From Echeneis naucrates (Eukaryota > Chordata > Actinopteri > Carangiformes > Echeneidae): DNA of 64,000 bases. This document shows positions 60,198 to 64,000 of the stretch, piece by piece; position 1 is the stretch's first letter; each line of letters starts with the position of its first letter. A program made the translations under genes and the position numbers. Below the pieces are notes generated by a model. That model saw only the letters and a program-made list of their open reading frames with translations. It ran no database searches and had not been told where the DNA came from. The stretch covers positions 10,847,623 to 10,911,622 of the forward strand of contig NC_042515.1 in the NCBI RefSeq assembly GCF_900963305.1. The letters run 5' to 3'.

Positions 60198-61897
60198 AAA
60201 GGGTGTGAAAGGAGGCTAAAGGGGCTGGCTGCTAAAGAGAGAATGAGCCCATGCAGAGGCTGCTACCACAGCTGTCGCTGCTATAACTTCAGACTTAGGA
60301 GACTGCAGGACACAAGCTGGAGGGCCACAGTGTGTGTTCAAGTGTGTCTGTGAGTGTGTGCGTGTGTTACCACCCCACAGCACACACACCCCAGGCATTC
60401 TCCACAGCCCCTGGCTTCCTTCCTCCCCTTTGTTAAGCCTGTGGGGCAGACTTCGTCAAGCTGAGCACACAAACCAATGCATATGAATGTGTGCTGTCAT
60501 CTTTATTAGGCCCCTTTGCCAACATCCATTATATTTAACACGGGTCTTTAATGAAGGAGATTTCACTTTCAGTCATGCTCTCACCCCCCACTCTTAGCTG
60601 CCAGACGAGAAGATTACAGTGACCCCAGTCTGGGATATATTCGAATACACAACCGGTAAAAGAGATATACAAAACCAATAAGACAATGTATTACGTGGTG
60701 TTGAATGAAGGCTCATTTTTAGATGACTCTTTGTTCCTCTGAATAATTATATAGTTGGTAATGCTTGTTATTTGATATGCAACTTTAAAGGCAGTGTTAT
60801 TAGAGGTGGTTTTGAATTTCAAAGGTGAGAAAATCCAGGCGAATTTCTTTCTTTCGTCTGTATCTGCAGTGATTTTTTTTTTTTTTCTCTCTACAGTTGC
60901 TCTTTGATGTGTGATGTCAGAGCCAATGCAGGCGGCGATTAATGATCAGGCTAAAGCCACAAAAAGACTTTACCCATATGTGTGTGAGCAATGTCCTGTG
61001 TTTTTAAACCAAATTCTCACATTTCTCCTCTTCAGAAGATGAAGACCTGTTGGAGCGTGCTCTTTCTTTTGTGTCTGAATGCTACGCTGCACACAAAACA
61101 TCCCACATAGACAACAGCCACCCAGCCCAAATTCCAGTTAAGGGAGGTTGTGTTTCCAGTGGTGGCATGTGGAGCTTTTAAAATGAGATGACCGAGGACA
61201 CGGAGGAAAAACAATACACAACCTTTTCAGCAAAAGTCCTGACAGCAGAGCACATTATCCCTCAGTATAGAGCAAAGAAGCTTCTACAGAACCTAATCCC
61301 TATTTGTACAGACAGTAGTTTGCATTTGGTTTCTGGTGTTATTATCAGAGAACACTTTAGTTGGTAGATAACTAACAGTATGTTTTGTGTGGTTTTAATT
61401 TAGATTTTATTCGGCGAGAGACTCGATGTATTTGTATTGACCTTGATATGCAGAGATGGGTGGGTCCAAACTTTAGTCTCTGTTTGAGTTTATTCACGTA
61501 GTTAACCACTCAATAACATACTGTCTCATTCAGTACAAGTTCAGGAGGGAAGAGTAGAAATCATCTTGCATTTCCCACAATGTCTCACGAACAGTGGTGT
61601 GATTGTCGAGCTGAGATATCTCGTGGCTGTCGTCACGCGTCATTGTTTTTGTTTTTGTTACAGATATTGCCCTGTGTGTGTTCTTGATATTATCACTCAA
61701 ATTAAAAGAATGTACTCTTTTAAGGCTTCAAAATTCTAACGTTGCTGACTCATAAAGGTCTTTTAAAATCTATAGGATTAGTACAACAATTATTTTAATA
61801 GATTCATTGATTTAGTTTTACTGAAAATACTTCAACTTGGAAGTGAAAACTTCAAATAATAGATTTTTCCAAGTAATGTCAAATAATTAAAAATAGT

Positions 61898-61979
61898 TAC
61901 AGTACAGGCCAAAAGTTTGGGTACACTTTCCTATTCATTTGAATGAGAATGTGTGTCCAAACTTTTGGCCTGTACTGTA
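61898..61979. mobile_element. Palindromic MITE (Tc1/mariner-type)
   Basis: The left arm TACAGTACAGGCCAAAAGTT and the right arm AACTTTTGGCCTGTACTGTA are perfect inverted repeats. The inner parts also pair almost fully (GTACACTTTC...GAATGTGTGT), so the whole element folds into one hairpin. It is bounded by TA, the usual Tc1/mariner target duplication. The element has no coding capacity; this hairpin is common in fish genomes. Confidence 0.85.
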
Positions 61980-64000
61980 TATAATATAAGAAAAGTGATT
62001 ACATACACATTCACTGTTCAACTGCCAGTTTGTAGTTACTTTTCATGTCAAAATAGAAAACATACAACCCAACAGTATATGAAAGGGTTTAAATTAGACT
62101 GAAGTTTTTCAGTTACAACATTAAAGTTTACAAGGTAGTGGATTTCATTTTGTTACAAATACTTCAAATGTGGGACTGTGACATACAAATGTGTATTTTC
62201 TTTAATTCTATAGGGATGTTTTTTTTTTTAATTATTATTCTACTTTAGTCAAGTAAATAATCTCAGTACTTCTTTCACCACTGATGACTGGGTGATACTC
62301 ATCAAAATGTAAACCCAAAGGCGCGAATCCATCATTTCTCAACAAGGGCTTAGGGGGCCTTTGCCGTGAAAAACAGTAGGTGAAAAACTCCCCTGTGCTT
62401 TTAAAAGTGGTCCTTCTCTGTGTTTGCTGATACTACAAGAATTATAAGGCAAGCTGGGGGTGTGAGGGCAGCAGGGCCTGAATGACACAGGGTTGCTGTT
62501 TCGGCCACTGCTCACTGACCCACAAAATTCAGGCCCAGCCCCCAGTGTGGAGTACTTTTGTGTTGTCATGGCCCTTAGAAGCCCAGGACCAGAGGGAGGG
62601 TGGGGCGTTTGGGCTGTTAGGCTGCCGTCCACTCTCCAGCAGGACGCATGCTCTTATAGATGAAAAAAAAAAAAAAAAAAGAAGAAGCCTGAATTGTAAT
62701 GAAAGCATTTGCATACTTTCGTGTTAGAGAGGGTGTTAACCTTTGACACCTTTGAGAACTGGATGACAACAGAAACCACTTCTCAGAGTCTTAAGTATTA
62801 ACACAGTTGAAAATAACACTGAAGTGTACCTCAGTGTGTATCAAACAAAACCGATAGTGACAGGAGAGGAAGGACAGCCTGAGTGCTTAAGATGGAAGTT
62901 TCCCTCAAGTGGCAGTTCACACTCAAAACTTAAAGTGCGAAAGCGAAGGACACCTGAACCTTTGTGGAAAGAAAGCCCATCACATTGTCATTTTAATATA
63001 AATATAAATCTGTTTTTATTGATTCTTTATCGATTCTGTTGACAAATGGTAGATACTACTAAGAGTATTCAAACAGAAGAGAGACTGTGTTTAAAGTAGT
63101 CATCAGTTAGAGGAAAGTGCTCCTTGAATTTCACCAGTTTAAAAAAAGAAGAAAGAAAGAAAGAAGAAATCTCCTTGAAAGAATATAAAGTTTACGGGCA
63201 GAGTTGGCCTGATACCTTTAATTGCAGTGTATAAATTAATACTAATTTTGTTTCGCTTTCTTTCTCTGAAAGATGAACATTTCCTGTCAGAATCTCATGC
63301 AAACTACAAATTTTCATCCATGAGCAGTTAAAGCAGTTGTCATTTAAAGGTCAGAAAGTCATAACTCAACCCACACTTAACTTGTTAATCTATTTTTTTT
63401 TGACGACCATCTTTCATTCTGTCTGTTGTGTGATTAATGTCTGTGTATGGTAACGTTGGACAAAACAATGTCAGCCTCTTCAGTTGATTTTTTTCTTTTC
63501 TTTTTCTTTTTTTGTCGAGGGGCGTCAGGGTGGCAGGCAGTGTTTGGCTCTCAGCCTGAGGGCCTCTTCTCTCCAAGTGCATGCCGCTTCACAGAGAGGA
63601 CTTGACTCTGAAATTCCTCCAGATAAGAGTTGCTAGGTGATGCTATTGTCAGATCGTCTTTGTGGTCACATATTCATACCCAAATTGTAAGGTTCTGTAT
63701 GAGGACTGCCTCATTAGTAGTCATATATTCATAGGAGACCACCCCCCCCACTTGACCCCTCCTTTACCAGTCGTGGGAAAGACAAGTCCTGGATGAGAGG
63801 TGGTGGATTCAGGCAATTACTTGGAAGATGGTGAGTAAAAGTTGTCCAACAAAAATGTTACCAACACCCAAATGTATTTGTATTGCATTACTCACAACAT
63901 TTGAACCATTTCAACTGCAACTTAAGATTCGAGCAAAAGTAAAATATTCAAAAACGTTTCTTAATGTATACTTAAACACTAAGTCGCTGGTGTTTAACTT

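Larger units (their letters stand above)
58961..64000. other. No gene supported
   Basis: Open frames are short and without recognisable homology. Contents are two microsatellites (59872-59902 and 60125-60197), a MITE at 61898-61979, A-runs at 62660-62678 and a GAAA-rich run at 63137-63170. GGAAGATG|GTGAGTAA at 63831/63832 looks like a donor and could end a 5' exon of a gene beyond the window, but nothing else supports it. Confidence 0.5.

Noticed and set aside
60241-62700. Possible exons of a further gene
   Set aside because: No splice-consistent frame with any recognisable protein was found; GC-rich patches alone are not enough.

Overview
The window is vertebrate nuclear DNA, almost certainly from a ray-finned (teleost) fish. 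Genes are split into short exons with GT-AG introns. Intergenic DNA carries (CA)n and poly-T tracts, several short dispersed repeats of types common in teleosts, and one palindromic MITE. The encoded proteins closely match vertebrate families recognised from memory. No bacterial, viral or CRISPR-like content was seen. All exon coordinates were read by eye from splice sites, reading phase and protein homology.

Layout. (1) 144-5513 (+): 3' two-fifths of mst1 (macrophage-stimulating protein / HGF-like), with kringles 3 and 4 and a catalytically dead protease domain. (2) 10230-14098 (+): an HMGA2-type AT-hook gene with a long 3'UTR that carries let-7 seed matches. (3) 18548-20687 (-): the C3orf18 homologue, a small single-pass membrane protein, tail-to-tail with hmga2. 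(4) 22713-25506 (-): calml6 (calglandulin), a four-EF-hand protein. (5) 33381-36628 (+), with a 5'UTR exon near 28.3 kb: gnb1, complete at 340 aa. (6) 41057-43380 (+): a tardbp (TDP-43) gene, 402 aa. (7) 45353-48230 (-): cenps (MHF1), 122 aa, with a G-rich minisatellite in intron 1. (8) 48744-49942 (-): a cellular retinol-binding-protein gene (rbp7-like) with a 13-nt deficit in exon 2. (9) 53069-56031 (-): h6pd, the ER hexose-6-phosphate dehydrogenase/6-phosphogluconolactonase, with a one-base frameshift near its C-terminus. The last 5 kb (about 59-64 kb) shows no gene I can support.

Context. In human, MST1 and C3orf18 lie in 3p21.31. GNB1 and CALML6 are near neighbours in 1p36.33. TARDBP, CENPS, RBP7 and H6PD lie in 1p36.22. 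HMGA2 is on 12q14. The window therefore joins blocks that are separate in mammals, with hmga2 between the two 3p21-type genes. The genes do not form one pathway; they are neighbours by chromosome history.

I found no undescribed biological system. The points most worth checking are the broken or re-spliced retinol-binding-protein exon, the h6pd C-terminal frameshift, the gnb1 overlapping upstream ORF, the cenps minisatellite, the GC-AG intron in mst1, and the let-7 sites in the hmga2 3'UTR.
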